Source of the DNA: Dipteris shenzhenensis
Lineage: Eukaryota; Polypodiophyta; Polypodiopsida; Gleicheniales
Reading direction: 5' to 3' (one strand)
Length of the DNA: 64,000 nt
Assembly (NCBI GenBank): GCA_047967505.1
Contig: CM106540.1
Position 1 is the stretch's first letter; each line of letters begins with the position of its first letter. This document shows, one piece after another, positions 42,655 through 53,530 of the stretch. Both the position numbers and the translations under genes were made by a program. Under the pieces are notes generated by a model that saw only the letters and a list, made by a program, of their open reading frames with translations, did not search any database and was not told the origin of the DNA.

Positions 42655-44100
42655 ATTCAAGAAAGGTTGCAATCTATGCTTTCCAATGCAAGTCTTTCTG
42701 GTGGTTTTTGGGCTGAGGCAATGAAGACTGCTATTGATCGCTTAGTAAGAGTTTGGATGGTGGTATTCCTAAAGAGGCATGGAGTGGTAAGAAGCCCTCT
42801 TACTCTCATTTGCATATATTTGGGCGTGAGACATATGCACATGTGCCAAAAAAGCTTCTAAAGAAGCTAGATTCTAAGTCTAGGAAATTCATCTTTTTGG
42901 GTTATGGTGAAAGTGGAGAGATAGGCTATTATCTCTAGGATCTAGAAGCAAAGAAGATCATACAAACCCTTGATATAGTCTTCAATGAGAAGAAGATGCA
43001 TAAGACACCCATGAGGGATGTGGAAATGAGGAGAATCACTTTCCAAGATGTGAATCCACCTGCATATGTTGATAGACAACAAGATGTCCATGCATCGAAT
43101 GTGTAGGAAATCGTGCCATTGGGTACTCCCATAGGTACACAATCAAGGGCAGATGATGGATAATCTGTTGGTGGAAATGATGAGCCAAATGCAGCTGATA
43201 TGCAAGGAGGACAACAAGCTGAAATGCCCTTGAGAAGATCAACTAGAGTGTCTAGACCACTTGATAGGTTTGTTCTGGGGTAGACTATGTGATGCTTACT
43301 ACTTGTGGGAGCCTTCAAGCTATAGAGAGGCTATGATGCATGAGAATCAGTGCAAGTGGGAGTATGCAACCAGAGTTGAGTTCACTCAGGATGAATAAGA
43401 CTTGGGACTTGGTTTCTTTACCACATGGAAAGAAAGCATTGCCATGTAAATGGGTCTATAAGATGAAGGTCACAGGTGATGATATGCCTAAGTATAAGGC
43501 CCGTTTGGTTGCTAAAGGGTTAAAGCAAGAGAAGGATGTGGACTTTGATGAGATATTCTCTCCAGTTGTGAAGATGACCACACTTAGATGCATACTTGGA
43601 CTTGTGGCAGTAGAGGATATGCAGCTTATGCAGATGGATGTTAAGACAACTTTCTTGCATGGGAATCTGCATGAAGAAATTTACATGGTGTAGCCGGAAG
43701 GCTTTGAAGAAAAGGGAAAAGAGCATTTGGTTTGCAAGATGAAAAAGAGTCTTTATGGCCTTAAGCAAGTGCCTAGAGAATGTATAAGAAGTTTGATTCT
43801 TTCATTCGGTCCCAGGGTTTCAGAAGGAGTGAAATTGATCACTGCCTCTACACTAAAGTAACTAAGGATAATAGTATGATACTCTTGGCACTTTATATGG
43901 ATGATATGCTATTGGCTAGCAAGAACACTTATGAGCATTAAAGACCAAGTTGCATGAGGCCTTTGACATGAAGGATTTGGGACTTGCAGGTCATATTCCT
44001 GGTATGCGGAAACTCCTTTGGCTTTCACAGAAGGAGTATGTTACAAAAGTATTGTAGCATTTCAATATGGAGGGGGGGAAGGCAGTAAGTACTTCATTGC
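42655..44100 (+). pseudogene. Integrase end and RT of copia element L
   Basis: SMLSNASLSGGFWAEAMKTA (integrase after the core), then after a shift GGIPKEAWSGKKPSYSHLHI and FLGYGESGEIGYYL, a linker with RRSTRVSRPLDRF, RT from about 43395 (TWDLVSLPHGKKALPCKWVY, MDVKTTFLHGNLHEEIYM), YMDDMLLAS near 43896 and MKDLG near 43970. It fades near 44100 before RNase H. Multiple stops and shifts. The missing gag-to-integrase part may have been replaced by M. Confidence 0.85.
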
Positions 44101-44754
44101 CTCCATATGTGGTATGGTCATAATCTATGCCTTTCTTTTTCTATGTGCATAGCTCTTTGCAGCAAGATGGGCTTTGTACTTGTCTATTGATCCATATAAT
44201 TTTTGTTTTAGCTTGTACACCCAATTGCTTCCTTGCCCATAGGCAACTCCAACCCCCAAGTGCAAATTTTTTGAACGGGGTCTATCTCTGGCTTGCATAG
44301 CCTACATCTAATGCACATTGTCATGTGCATCATAAGAGCAATCAATTTCGTCCATCTTAAGTAACTTACTAGCCCAAGCTAAGTCACAAAAGTGGGCATC
44401 CTTGGCATCTTGAGTGTCACTATATGTGCAACCTAGAAGAGATGCAGAGAGCTTGCTTTGCTAAAGAGTACGGAGTAGCCAATGAGGAACTGTTCTTGCT
44501 TCCTACATTGCTATAATTTCTTATTCCATCGCATCCTCTAATTTTTATTGAGTAACAGGACCAAGCCTAAGCTAAGTTGACACATTGGAGGACTCTATTA
44601 CTGTATTCTAATTTTCCAGAGGCATCTCAGCTATAGCATTAGAAATGGATGGCACTCCATCAAAACAGCATATCGGATGAACCTTGATTTTTATCAAAAG
44701 TACTAAGGGGGTAGAATATTCGAATTCTCGGCAAAAATGACATCCCTACTGGTT

Positions 44755-44986
44755 AAGACCTTCTTGGTCATGAGATTTTTAAGTCTACAGCCCTTGCCTT
44801 CACTACTATAGCCCATAAATATGCTCGCAATTCCTGAGGCACATGCGCATAGGCTACACATCCAATGGTAAAGACCTTCTTGGTCATGAGATTGTAAACT
44901 CTATAGCCCTTGCCTTCACTACTATAGCCCATAAATACGCTTGCGATTCTTGAGGTACATGTGCATAGGCTACACATCCAATGGTA
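44755..44986. repeat. 116-bp tandem duplication in fragment N
   Basis: AAGACCTTCTTGGTCATGAG begins at 44755 and 44871; the two units run on through TAGCCCATAAATA and CACATCCAATGGTA. Confidence 0.93.
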
Positions 44987-45005
44987 TAAAAATAACCGGC
45001 ATTAA

Positions 45006-45107
45006 GCTTGATATGGTGCCATCACCTTAAGTGCTTTGGTTTTTTGGTCATACCAAGCTTGATATGGTGCCATCACCTTAAATGCTTTGGTGGGACATTG
45101 CTTGAGA
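45006..45107. repeat. 51-bp tandem duplication in fragment N
   Basis: GCTTGATATGGTGCCATCAC begins at 45006 and 45057. Confidence 0.93.
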
Positions 45108-45678
45108 ACAAACACCCAAGTGAATCTTGTAAAATCATCTATAAGTAAAAAATTGTAAATGATCCCCAAGAGATTGTGTTGGCATAGGACCGCAAACATT
45201 ACTTAATGCATCATAATTAGGAAAATAAAAATTTACCCAAAATACAGCCCACCCAAAATACCATCTGAAATTTATGCATAACATAAGGCTAACAAAGTTC
45301 ACATGCCTAAACTTGGCATGCAACAATTTTGCATCCTACATGGCAATGGTAGATGTAGAGCTACATATGCTGATTGTGCTCTCTTGTCATATGCGCCCGG
45401 CTGAAATAAATTGTGACAAAGTGTGGCTCATAACACCAAAACATAATCACACACTCTCATGAATCGTACATCTGTATCTTCGAAGATGACTTGAAATCCT
45501 CTTCTAGTGAAAGAGGACACCAAAAGTAGATTCTTCTTAATCCCAAGGACATACAAGGCATCCTGGATGCAGAGATTCGAGCCATCAATGGCTGTGAGCA
45601 AAATCTCTCCAATTCCTATAATAGGATAAGAAGAATGTGACTGAGTTTGTGTGCGTGCGCACACACATAAACACATAA

Positions 45679-45706
45679 ATAGATAGATAGATAGATCAAG
45701 ATCAAG

Positions 45707-45758
<52 letters not shown>
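45679..45758. repeat. (GATA)n and (GA)n compound microsatellite
   Basis: Four GATA units at 45679-45694 followed, after ATCAAG units, by about 49 bases of GA. It lies just upstream (minus strand) of fragment N. Confidence 0.95.
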
Positions 45759-45763
<5 letters not shown>

Positions 45764-45894
45764 TTGCTCATCACTCAAAATCTATTTGCACACATCTCAC
45801 ATAAGGAGAATTGCAAGCGGAAGGAGGGCAAGCCATATCCTTGCCATAACTTGCCAAAACAGAACACGTTGTCCATATGAGGTACTTAACAGAC

Positions 45895-46165
45895 ACTCAT
45901 TGGTCAGATTCCATTGGTGTCCTCAAATAGTTTGCTACAGGAAGATAATAAGAGAGTGTATAATAAGTTTCAATCTCGATGCAAGAAGTATATTGTACCT
46001 TGTGCTCCAAACTTGGACTTAGATGGTTAGATTCAATTGGTGTCCTCAAATAGTTTGCTAGAGGAAGGTAATAAGAGAGTGTACAATAAGTTTCCTCAAA
46101 CAGATTCAATTGGTGTCCTCAAATGGTTTGCTAGAGGAAGATAATAAGAGAGTGTATAATAAACA
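45895..46165. repeat. Three-copy repeat, unit about 75-120 bp
   Basis: The phrase GGTGTCCTCAAATAGTTTGC or one-base variants appears near 45913, 46039 and 46111, each followed by AGAGGAAG.TAATAAGAGAG or the like. Spacing differs (about 125 and 72 bp), so the array arose in two steps. Confidence 0.88.
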
Positions 46166-47833
46166 AGGATAAAGACAATTTGAATTACAAGTCATGAAGT
46201 ATATGTAGTTAGCTTCTTGCCTCATTCGAACTAATGTAGCGAATCAATCAAAATGGTTCAATAATACTAACTATAGATGTGGCCCAAGCTTACCTATTTT
46301 TATACAAGCATGCACAAAATCAACGGCAACTCAAGCTTCTCATTTACATGTCATTGGGAGCGGTACCAAATCGAGGCAAACTCTGGATACTAGATATGAC
46401 CTTCGAATGAGGAGGGGAAAAGGGTCAAACAGTGAGACGATGGGGGATAAGCTTCATCGTCGAGAACAATGTTATCACTATCTACTAAAAGATTGTGAAT
46501 TAGATGGTTGCGTGCTCATAACTTGACTTCACTTTACCACCACTGAAAGTAAGATTTCATGTAATGAATTTTTGACAAGGCCCCCTTCATGCGTTCAATG
46601 TGGGGGAATGAGTTGGAGAGTTGGGATCTCCTCATCCCCTACTATGCAACTCCCTCTTTGGAAAGTTGTCCCTAGAGCCATTCCCCTACATGTGAAAGAT
46701 ATTGATGGCATACCACATGATCTCAACCTACAAAATTAATGGAGTCTCTCTTGCAAAGCTTTATAGAAGTAGGGATGCTAAGCAAGAAAATAACTAAAAA
46801 GAAAACACTTGTCTTTCTTCTCTTTTTTTGCAAGAAAGTAAATGTTTCATATCAATAAATAAAGATGAGATTATAACTTTAGGATGATTGGACTGCCACT
46901 CGAAAATCCGTGACTTGGCTACTAAAGAAATTGAGTGTACCCAAATTATCCATCATTATTGCTTTGCGAAAGTTACCTGAGACTTTTGATGTTGAAAGAC
47001 TACTAGGTTTCTATTCCTCCAAAATACCGTGGATTACAACTGCATGGATGAAGCTCCACACTTGGTATTACATATCATTAAGGTGTCGTCCACCGGGACT
47101 TGTGAAGCCATGTTTGGAGAGGATTTAATCATGTAGGAGTCCCAAAAAAGATGGCAATAATTTTGTAATTTGACATTACAAAAGGACAAAATTGATGAGA
47201 CGCCTTTCCACTTTGTGATTCTGTCCTTCGTAAGGAGCTTATAAGCACCGAGCCGCCACAAACTAAAATTTAGACAATTAGAATGTGTTCCATTCTAGAC
47301 ATTTTTGAGTGTACAAGCCCTGGCATCCCTTGAATCAAATGGGGCAATCTTCATCGAGTTCCATTCAACTGTTGTTGGGGTATCACTTGAACAAGATGTG
47401 ATATCAATCGTTAATTTCCGTGCCAAGTCTTAAGGTTAGGCTTGATTCACAAACATTCGCACATCTTTAAGTCAAGCTCAAAATTTTTGGATGGTCGGGT
47501 GTTATTTGATTCATATTCATAATAAATAAAGATTTCCATTGGTCTGGGGTGTTTACACACCAAAGCCCCGCCTGCCCAAGCCTGAATAATATGGGTTTTG
47601 GTGTAGAGTTGCATACACATGACCATGGCTTGGTGGCGAGAATCTTGAGCATGTGACGAAAGGTCGTGGACGAAGAAACCCTTGGTGTGATTTCGGGACC
47701 ACATTGTGCGTCGCCATGTGGCAAAATGCACTTGTAGTTTTGGCTGGTGGGTGGAAAGCCGGTGATGTGTAAGAGTAAGCTGGTCACACCCGGGTTTATT
47801 ATTTTCACACCCCTACCCATAGTATTGAAACGT
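46166..47833. other. No gene recognised (46.2-47.8 kb)
   Basis: Short frames only. Minus strand near 47261-47034 has LLTKDRITKWKGVSSI and CHLFWDS, faintly like the tail of a LINE reverse transcriptase, but too little to call. Confidence 0.45.
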
Positions 47834-48050
47834 GCATGGGTCCTAGTTGTTCCAGCAAACTCTCCTAGAATTCCAACTCTTAAGTTTCAAGTCTTGCGAG
47901 GCATCGGGTGGTATGCCCAAGCGGTCAGAAATTATTTTTTGTGCCTGCATGGGTCCTGGTTGTTCCAGCAAACTCCCCTAGAATTCCAACTCTTAAGTTT
48001 CAAGTCTTGCAAGGCATCAGGTAAGCGGTCGGAAATTATTTTTCGTGCGG
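47834..48050. repeat. Tandem duplication, 113 and 104 bp
   Basis: GCATGGGTCCT.GTTGTTCC begins at 47834 and 47947; the second unit lacks 9 bp before GCGGTC. Both end near GAAATTATTTTT.GTG. Located about 280-500 bp upstream of the ORF at 48328. Confidence 0.93.
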
Positions 48051-48154
48051 CATCCCAGCTGGCCAAATGATTGTTCGCCACGTCCGCTTTTTCCTTGTGT
48101 GAATCCTGCCTAAAGATATGTGGTGTGGTTGGGAAAGGACAATCGGTCACATTT

Positions 48155-48211
48155 CCGTCGGGAATTCCGTCCCTTCGGACGTTTCCGTCACTTGCCGTCG
48201 GGAATTCCGTC
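48155..48211. promoter_or_regulatory. 17-bp direct repeat upstream of the coiled-coil gene
   Basis: CCGTCGGGAATTCCGTC occurs at 48155 and 48195, with further CCGTC and GGCGATTTT.CGGCC units to 48280. It lies 117-173 bp before the ATG at 48328, so it may be promoter or 5' UTR sequence; no TATA box is evident. Confidence 0.5.
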
Positions 48212-48327
48212 GGTCCGGCTCCTTGTCACGGCCTTCTTGGCGATTTTTTCGGCCGCCTTCCCGGCGATTTTCCCGGCCTTAGATTGACTCAAAGCACCCA
48301 ATCTTTTCCAGCTACATCAGCATTGAA

Positions 48328-48771
48328 ATGGGTCATCTTTCCCGTTTCAGATTTAGTCTCCAACGAGCCTTCGATTTGTCCCTTGTGGCCTTCGCTGTGG
48401 GCTGCGGCTCTGTCGGCTACTATCGGAACCAGCACGAGGACGACTCGGCAAAGAAGGAACGCCTTCGCCTGGAGCAGCAGCGCAGGCAGAGACTAAGAGT
48501 CCAGGAGATGAAACGACGGCTCGAGCACATAAAATCTCTATCCAAAGAGCACGAAGAAAAAGTTGAGCTTGTTTTGCAAAGAAGGCAAGAGATCAGAGAC
48601 TTATTTGCGGAGGTGCGATCCCTTGCTACGAGAACGCTGGAAGACCAGAAAGAAATGGAATTAGAAATGGACGAGTTAAGAAGGCTTATGGACATAAAAA
48701 AGGAGCTCCACGCAAGATCACAGACTCTAGGTGAGTCTGCGTCGACAAACGATGACTCTGCGCGGAGCTAA
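48328..48771 (+). CDS. Small membrane-anchored coiled-coil protein, function unknown
   Basis: 147 codons, one exon, no breaks. Residues 1-12 are short and basic (MGHLSRFRFSLQ); 13-33 are hydrophobic with small residues (FDLSLVAFAVGCGSVGYY), a likely signal anchor or organelle-targeted membrane helix. From about 39 to 131 the chain is highly charged and heptad-like (KKERLRLEQQRRQRLRVQEM, EKVELVLQRRQEIRDLF, LEDQKEMELEMDELRRLMDI), predicted to be a long coiled coil. The tail is Ser/Asp-rich. I do not recognise the family. Codons and GC content look like a real nuclear gene and differ from the AT-rich flanks, and no transposon domain is near. Start: first in-frame ATG, AATGG context. Alternatives: a retrocopy of an intron-containing gene, or one exon of a larger gene. 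Confidence 0.7.
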   Translation: MGHLSRFRFSLQRAFDLSLVAFAVGCGSVGYYRNQHEDDSAKKERLRLEQQRRQRLRVQEMKRRLEHIKSLSKEHEEKVELVLQRRQEIRDLFAEVRSLATRTLEDQKEMELEMDELRRLMDIKKELHARSQTLGESASTNDDSARS

Positions 48772-49689
48772 ATATCCATTCTGTACAGTAACGTTCCCTG
48801 GATGATGTTCAGCGATGGACTATCTTCGTCCTGCTGGTTTAACGGGACGGTCGGCGTCCGCAGGGAAGAACAGTGACGTGGTATTTTGTCAGAGGCATGA
48901 AATGTGATGGAAATCCTTTCCATTATAGCCTTGCGTCAATGAATGAATGCAAGTATACTCAATTTGTTGCTCATATTTATGACTATACTGTTTAGGACGG
49001 AAGACTGTTTTGTCAATTGAGTTACTCTTTCAAACGATCTATTGAGTGAGGTATGTGTAACTGTCCTGGGTTTGAGTTCTCCTCCTTTTTGTATCGAAAG
49101 TTGAATAGAAACTCATGATTTAATGTCGTGCAGTTTGAAGTCACACTGGAAACGGATACGAGAACAGCACACTGAAAGGGTGAATTGGAACTGCGGAATG
49201 CCACCAAGCACATGATGCATGTGCAGGAAATCTTATCTGAATAGGCACGGGAATTTTTTTCCTCAACAGAACTGAAAGGTATTATAGTTACCAGTAGAAT
49301 TGGGGCTGATGCTTTCTAGAACTTACTGATTGGCAGTCAGAAAAACAATATTGATGCTTCTGATAGAATAATGCAACGTCTCTTGTTTGTGATTGAGGGC
49401 TTGGGCTATTCCATCCACCAAATTGCATTGTTTTGTGTTGAGGACTTATGGACAGGCTAGAATGTCACAAAAAAAGGCATCTATAGATATTCCCATGTGC
49501 ATCTGCCTAGGGCTGCCAAAAGCAGCAGGACATGCAGGCCAGCAAAGCCCCAACAGCAGCAGTGAGCTGGGACAGCCAGTCAGCTGTTGCAGGTCGGCTG
49601 GAAATGTCAGCAGCAGCATACAGGTTGGCTCAGCTTTGCAGGAATTTGGCCTACAATAGTAATCGGCAGCTCCCTTAAGTTAGCTCATT
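48772..49689. other. 3' flank of the coiled-coil gene; no gene recognised
   Basis: Possible 3' UTR to about 48960 (AATGAATGAATG near 48937 could serve as a weak polyadenylation region). 49500-49640 is rich in GCAGCAG/CAGC, perhaps the start of the LTR of the gypsy remnant downstream. Confidence 0.45.
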
Positions 49690-50920
49690 CTAGGAGTGGG
49701 GAAGGCTATAAACGCCCAGCAGCTTATTCAGCCTTCAGTTCTTCATCAGCAAACAGCCTCCCCAGCCTCACCTAGGCTCAGGTCCTCCTCACCTAGCCTC
49801 ACCTAGGTCTTGTGAGAAGGTTTTAGAGATTCAAAAGTATTCTGGGATTCTGGAGTGGAATTGAGACACGTGTGTGTTTTCTTACCAAGGATAATCTCTT
49901 CACGCCTGAGCCTCAGTGGACAAGTTAGCAGATCTAGTTGGACCTAAGAGTGTATATTATCCACACGCTAAGCAAAGCAGCCATGAATTCTTTGGAGACC
50001 GTGGAAACTAGCGAGAACCAAGAGGAATTGTCTTCGTGCACTGGAGGATCCGCTTCACATGGAGGCATCATTCACCCCAATAATTATGATGGGATGCAAG
50101 GCATGACAGAGATTGAAGCCCAACACTTGGAGCGTCTCATCGAATAGGTCATCAAACTGGAGCTAGAACAAGAGAGCATCTATGAGGCCTCATCGGACAT
50201 TGATAGAGAGGCCAAACAAGAAAGAGATTGTCTCACTTTAGAAGCCAAAGAGGTCCATAAAAATATGGGTCGCTCCATAGCAAGTGACATAGACAAGTGC
50301 ATCAGCTTGACCCCAGCCACAGTCTTTTTTCCTAGGAAGCTTGATTTTGAGATATACGACAGAAAGGTCAATCCCATAGTGCTCATTTCTTGGCTTCATC
50401 AGTTTGAGAACTAACTTTTTGTTGTACTAACAAAATGACAACAAGAAGTGCATCCTAGCTTCCATGCACCTCTCAAAGGAGCAATCACCTAGTGGCACAA
50501 ACATTCTACCCACCATAATAACTTACCTGAAGCAGCCCATATATTACTGGGAGGTGCCTACTACAGTGCAAGAGGTCCGTATGTTTATGGTTATTTGTCA
50601 GGCCCACAGGAAGCAATATCAAGGATCCAACAAATATTGCTACAAGGAGTAAAGACTAAGAAACGGTCCATTCACTTTACTCCAAAAGCCATTACAGTCT
50701 TCAACTGTGCAGATTGACGCTAGCGACTATGCCATTGGAGCAGTTCTGGAGCAGCATGGTCACCCCATTGTGTTCGAGGAATGCAGGCAGATCTTGGCCA
50801 AGGCCAAGTATTCAGTTTATGATAACGAGTTGTTGGCAGTGACCCATGCCTTATAAACATCGAAGTATTTTCTATATGGCCAGGAATTTACAGATCAAGC
50901 ATTAAAGTGGCTCTAGACTA
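49690..50920 (+). pseudogene. Ty3/gypsy remnant P: LTR part, gag, RNase H
   Basis: TATA-like GGCTATAAACGCC at 49704 and CCTCACCTAGG repeats to 49805 look like an LTR and leader. ATG 49983 opens a gag-like frame (MNSLETVETSENQEELSSCT) with a stop at 50145 and an in-frame continuation KLDFEIYDRKVNPIVLISWL near 50340. From about 50705 the reading is RNase H: QIDASDYAIGAVLEQHGHPI and KAKYSVYDNELLAVTHAL, of the Ty3/gypsy kind. Protease and RT are deleted between. Confidence 0.8.
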
Positions 50921-50999
50921 TGCCAAAGTAGTAAAAGTAGCAAAATATCAGGAGAGTGTCAGGTGCTCAGAGCTAACGCTCCTAGTACATGCCCAGGTA

Positions 51000-51890
51000 A
51001 CCTAGTGGCTCTCTAATGAGATGTGAGAAGCTCTCGTAGCTGTGTCTGTCGAGTTGTCTCTCGATGCGGTGGAGAGCGTGGTCTCCTCGATCTCTGTATC
51101 CAAAGGGCTACATCAAGGTGACCTTGTCTCTAGTGGTCACCTCTAAGGAGGGCTGAGATGGAACGGACCTCGATCGTGCGTGGCCATCTCCGTGTCGCAT
51201 GTGGAGCACGTGTCTCTCATCTGGTAGCATGTGGTGGAGACTCCCACTACTAGTCCATGATGCTCTCATCTCAGCCTCGCCGGCAATTGACTCAGATGCA
51301 TAGAAATCTGTAACAAGTGTCTGTGCTCTGCCGGTCTTTGTGACCTGTGGCCTCAATCTCTACTACTCTCTGGTCTGTCGCATCTCAGTATCTCTCTGTC
51401 GCCGCATCTCAATCAGATAGAGCCCAACACATACCTGATCGAAAAAATGGATCAACTATGTGAGTGGACCAAAGCCATGCCCCTCTTGGCAGAGGCAGTG
51501 ATATTGTCCTCGGATCTCATAATAGACTGAGTAGACACATAGAAAGTGCTCCTTTGTCTCGATCTCCTCCATCTGGCATCGTGTGCAAGTCCTTTGCTCT
51601 TTGGGTATGCCCGCAGCTGTCCCTGCCTCAATCCTCAATTGATGTGATGAGACTCGCAACTGACCGATGGCGATCCTCAATGCATGTGAGACTCTTCTGT
51701 CCTCGAGATACTGAGGTCTGATGACAAGACTGTGCTCCGAAACCCTCAAGAAGTGGTTATGGTAGAACTGGTTCTTGGTGGGGAACTCCTCTCCCCCCCA
51801 AGCCCTAGATGCATGGAGTTGGAGGAGGTCCATCTGTATGATACAGTTGATCTCATCTCGTGGGATCATCTTTGGTGGTGCATCCAAGCT
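51000..51890 (-). pseudogene. Retroelement C-terminal region, copy 1 (zinc-binding tail)
   Basis: Minus-strand frame 51887-51456 (144 codons) with LRVSSHQLRIEAG, then CTRCQMEEIETKEHFLCVYS and YYEIRGQYHC. A CxxC...HxxxC pattern followed by a YYEIR-like end is common at the C-terminus of non-LTR reverse transcriptases, and I call it so with caution. The matching region goes on to about 51000 in broken frames (ARSRSVPSQPS, RDRGDHALHRIERQ). A second copy lies at 52150-52680. No RT core is present. Confidence 0.5.
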
Positions 51891-51923
51891 GTATTTTAAG
51901 GGAGGGAAGTCTGTCCATACTGG

Positions 51924-51925
<2 letters not shown>

Positions 51926-51967
<42 letters not shown>
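51926..51967. repeat. (GA)n microsatellite
   Basis: About 42 uninterrupted bases of GA, upstream (minus strand) of retroelement copy 1. Confidence 0.95.
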
Positions 51968-51970
<3 letters not shown>

Positions 51971-52149
51971 GGGAGGCCTCGTGGGCCTATGGGACAAAGT
52001 ACACCAAGAGAGAGTAACTCATACAAGCCTCGATGGGTTGAAGCAAAGGGTGCGCTAGGGCCCTTGCTTGGTGCTATGCTATGCTAAAGAGCTCAGAGCT
52101 CAAACAAAAAACTCAAATGCAAACCTGAAGTTGAGACTCAAAAGCTGAA

Positions 52150-52672
52150 ACCCGGCACCTTGTTGGCTCTCAGTGGGCTGCGAGGATATCCTGGATCTGC
52201 ATTCGCTGAGCTCTCTCGCGCTGTGTAGGAGAACATGGTCTCCTCGATCTCTGGATTTGATGGGCTATGCCAAGAGTGATGCCCATCTCTAGCAGTCCCC
52301 TCTGAGTAGAGCCGAGATAGGCCGGACCTCGATTGTGTGTGCTCGTCACTTTCCGTGTCGTGTGTGGTCTTTGCGTCCCTCGCTTGGCAATCTCGTGCCG
52401 ACTCTCTCTACTGATCCATACTGCTCTCATATCAGCTAGCTGCTCCTCTTTCCTGCTATGTCATGGAGCTGACTCAAATGCGTAAAAGTCTATGACATGT
52501 CTTTGTGCTTGGTCTACCTCAATATCTTGTGACGTGGTCACCCCTTGTTGCTCTTTGATCTGTTGCAATAGTGTCTCTCTGTGTCAATCAGATAGAGCCC
52601 AATGCAGACCTGGTCATAGAAGTGGATCAATCGTTAGAGCATGCCCCTCCTGAAAGAAGTAGTGGTATCGTC

Positions 52673-52680
<8 letters not shown>
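52150..52680 (-). pseudogene. Retroelement C-terminal region, copy 2
   Basis: Aligns with copy 1 in order: GATAGAGCCCAA, TCTATG (plus strand), GATAG/GAGATGG..GGACCTCGAT and GGTCTCCTCGATCTCTG. Minus-strand reading HYFFQEGHALTIDP matches the QYHCLCQEGHGFGP end of copy 1. A (GA)n run replaces the zinc-binding part. The two copies lie in the same orientation about 1.1 kb apart, diverged. Confidence 0.55.

Positions 52681-52719
<39 letters not shown>
52675..52719. repeat. (GA)n microsatellite
   Basis: About 45 bases of GA, placed at the point where copy 2 diverges from copy 1. Confidence 0.95.
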
Positions 52720-52720
<1 letters not shown>

Positions 52721-53119
52721 CAATGATAACTATGTATATAGCAACGGAAAACATCCAATGATACAAGAGAGGAACTACTTTAGTGGATGCAAAAAAGGGA
52801 GGAGGCTGGCCTTTTAAGTCGGGCAGCAAGTGCACCGACCTGAGGGCTTGATATGGCCACCCAGGCAGTAGGTCCTGGCCACCTAGTGCCGACGTGCTGG
52901 TCGGCTGCCCTAGGCCAGGCCTAGCCCTATATAAGGTCTCCTTGGCGCCGTGATTCTGCCCCAAGGCTGGCCCTACCAGCCCACTGAGTTGTTCCTATGT
53001 CCTGCTACCAGCCGTCTTAAGGGGCATTTGAGCTCTCCCTATCCTAGCATGAAAGGGGGCGGGTATGCCCACAACTAAGCCCTCTCTCTCTAAGAATGCC
53101 ATATACTCTAACAAGTTGT
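52720..53119. other. No gene recognised (52.7-53.1 kb)
   Basis: GC-richer DNA with GGCCAGGCCTAGCCCTATATAAGG-type sequence (TATATAAGG near 52930), perhaps an LTR promoter. No coding domain. Confidence 0.4.
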
Positions 53120-53530
53120 AGTCTGTAGATCCAAATGAGCTTGAAGCATGGGAGGACGAAGACGCCCACACCCTTCATTGATCATAGGGACGATGTTGGA
53201 TTCTGCCATTTTGCATATTTAGACTGCTTATATGTCTGGTGAGGGCTGGACAGCTTTAAAGGACTTGTATGAGACGGACAACGGGCCCAGGATCCTATCT
53301 TTCCAGCATGAGTTTGTTCATGAAGGTGATCAAGTACATGACCATCTCACGAAGGTGAAGGTGGTGAGAAATCAGCTGGCTTAAATTGGTTTGAAAGTGG
53401 ACTCAAGCCAGCTAGCATTGCGGGTACTTGGGATGCTGTTGAGGAGCTTCAAGAGCCTCTTGACTGCCGTGACAATGGAGAGAGAACCAAGCCTCTAACA
53501 TTCGAGGAACTCTATAACCGGCCTTCGGAA
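53120..53530 (+). pseudogene. Gag fragment of copia element O
   Basis: Plus strand with TAYMSGEGWTALKDLYETDN, FQHEFVHEGDQVHDHLTKVK and LRSFKSLLTAVTM, then FEELYN at the end. This is the middle of a copia gag (UBN2-like). Stops near 53219 and 53383. The other half of gag with the zinc knuckle appears at 55060, so the 1.5 kb between is probably an insertion. Confidence 0.78.

Larger units (their letters stand above)
44101..45620 (-). pseudogene. Copia fragment N, protease tail to start of RT
   Basis: Minus strand from 45620: IGEILLTAIDGSNLCIQDAL and GFQVIFEDTDVRFM, closely matching C (VELTAIDGSTFKISDVLY and GFQVIFEDDKCTVH). Then LLHAKFRHVNF (zinc-binding start) near 45320, VCGPMPTQSLGDH (first Asp region, Asp lost) near 45190, an integrase end with FMGYSSEGKG, and SNWVYKLKQK (RT start) at 44240. 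Two tandem duplications (116 bp and 51 bp) lie inside. Most of the catalytic core is deleted. Confidence 0.8.

Noticed and set aside
47034-47261. LINE RT tail in minus frame
   Set aside because: Only a faint LLTKDR....W resemblance and no neighbouring domain or poly(A); left as unassigned.
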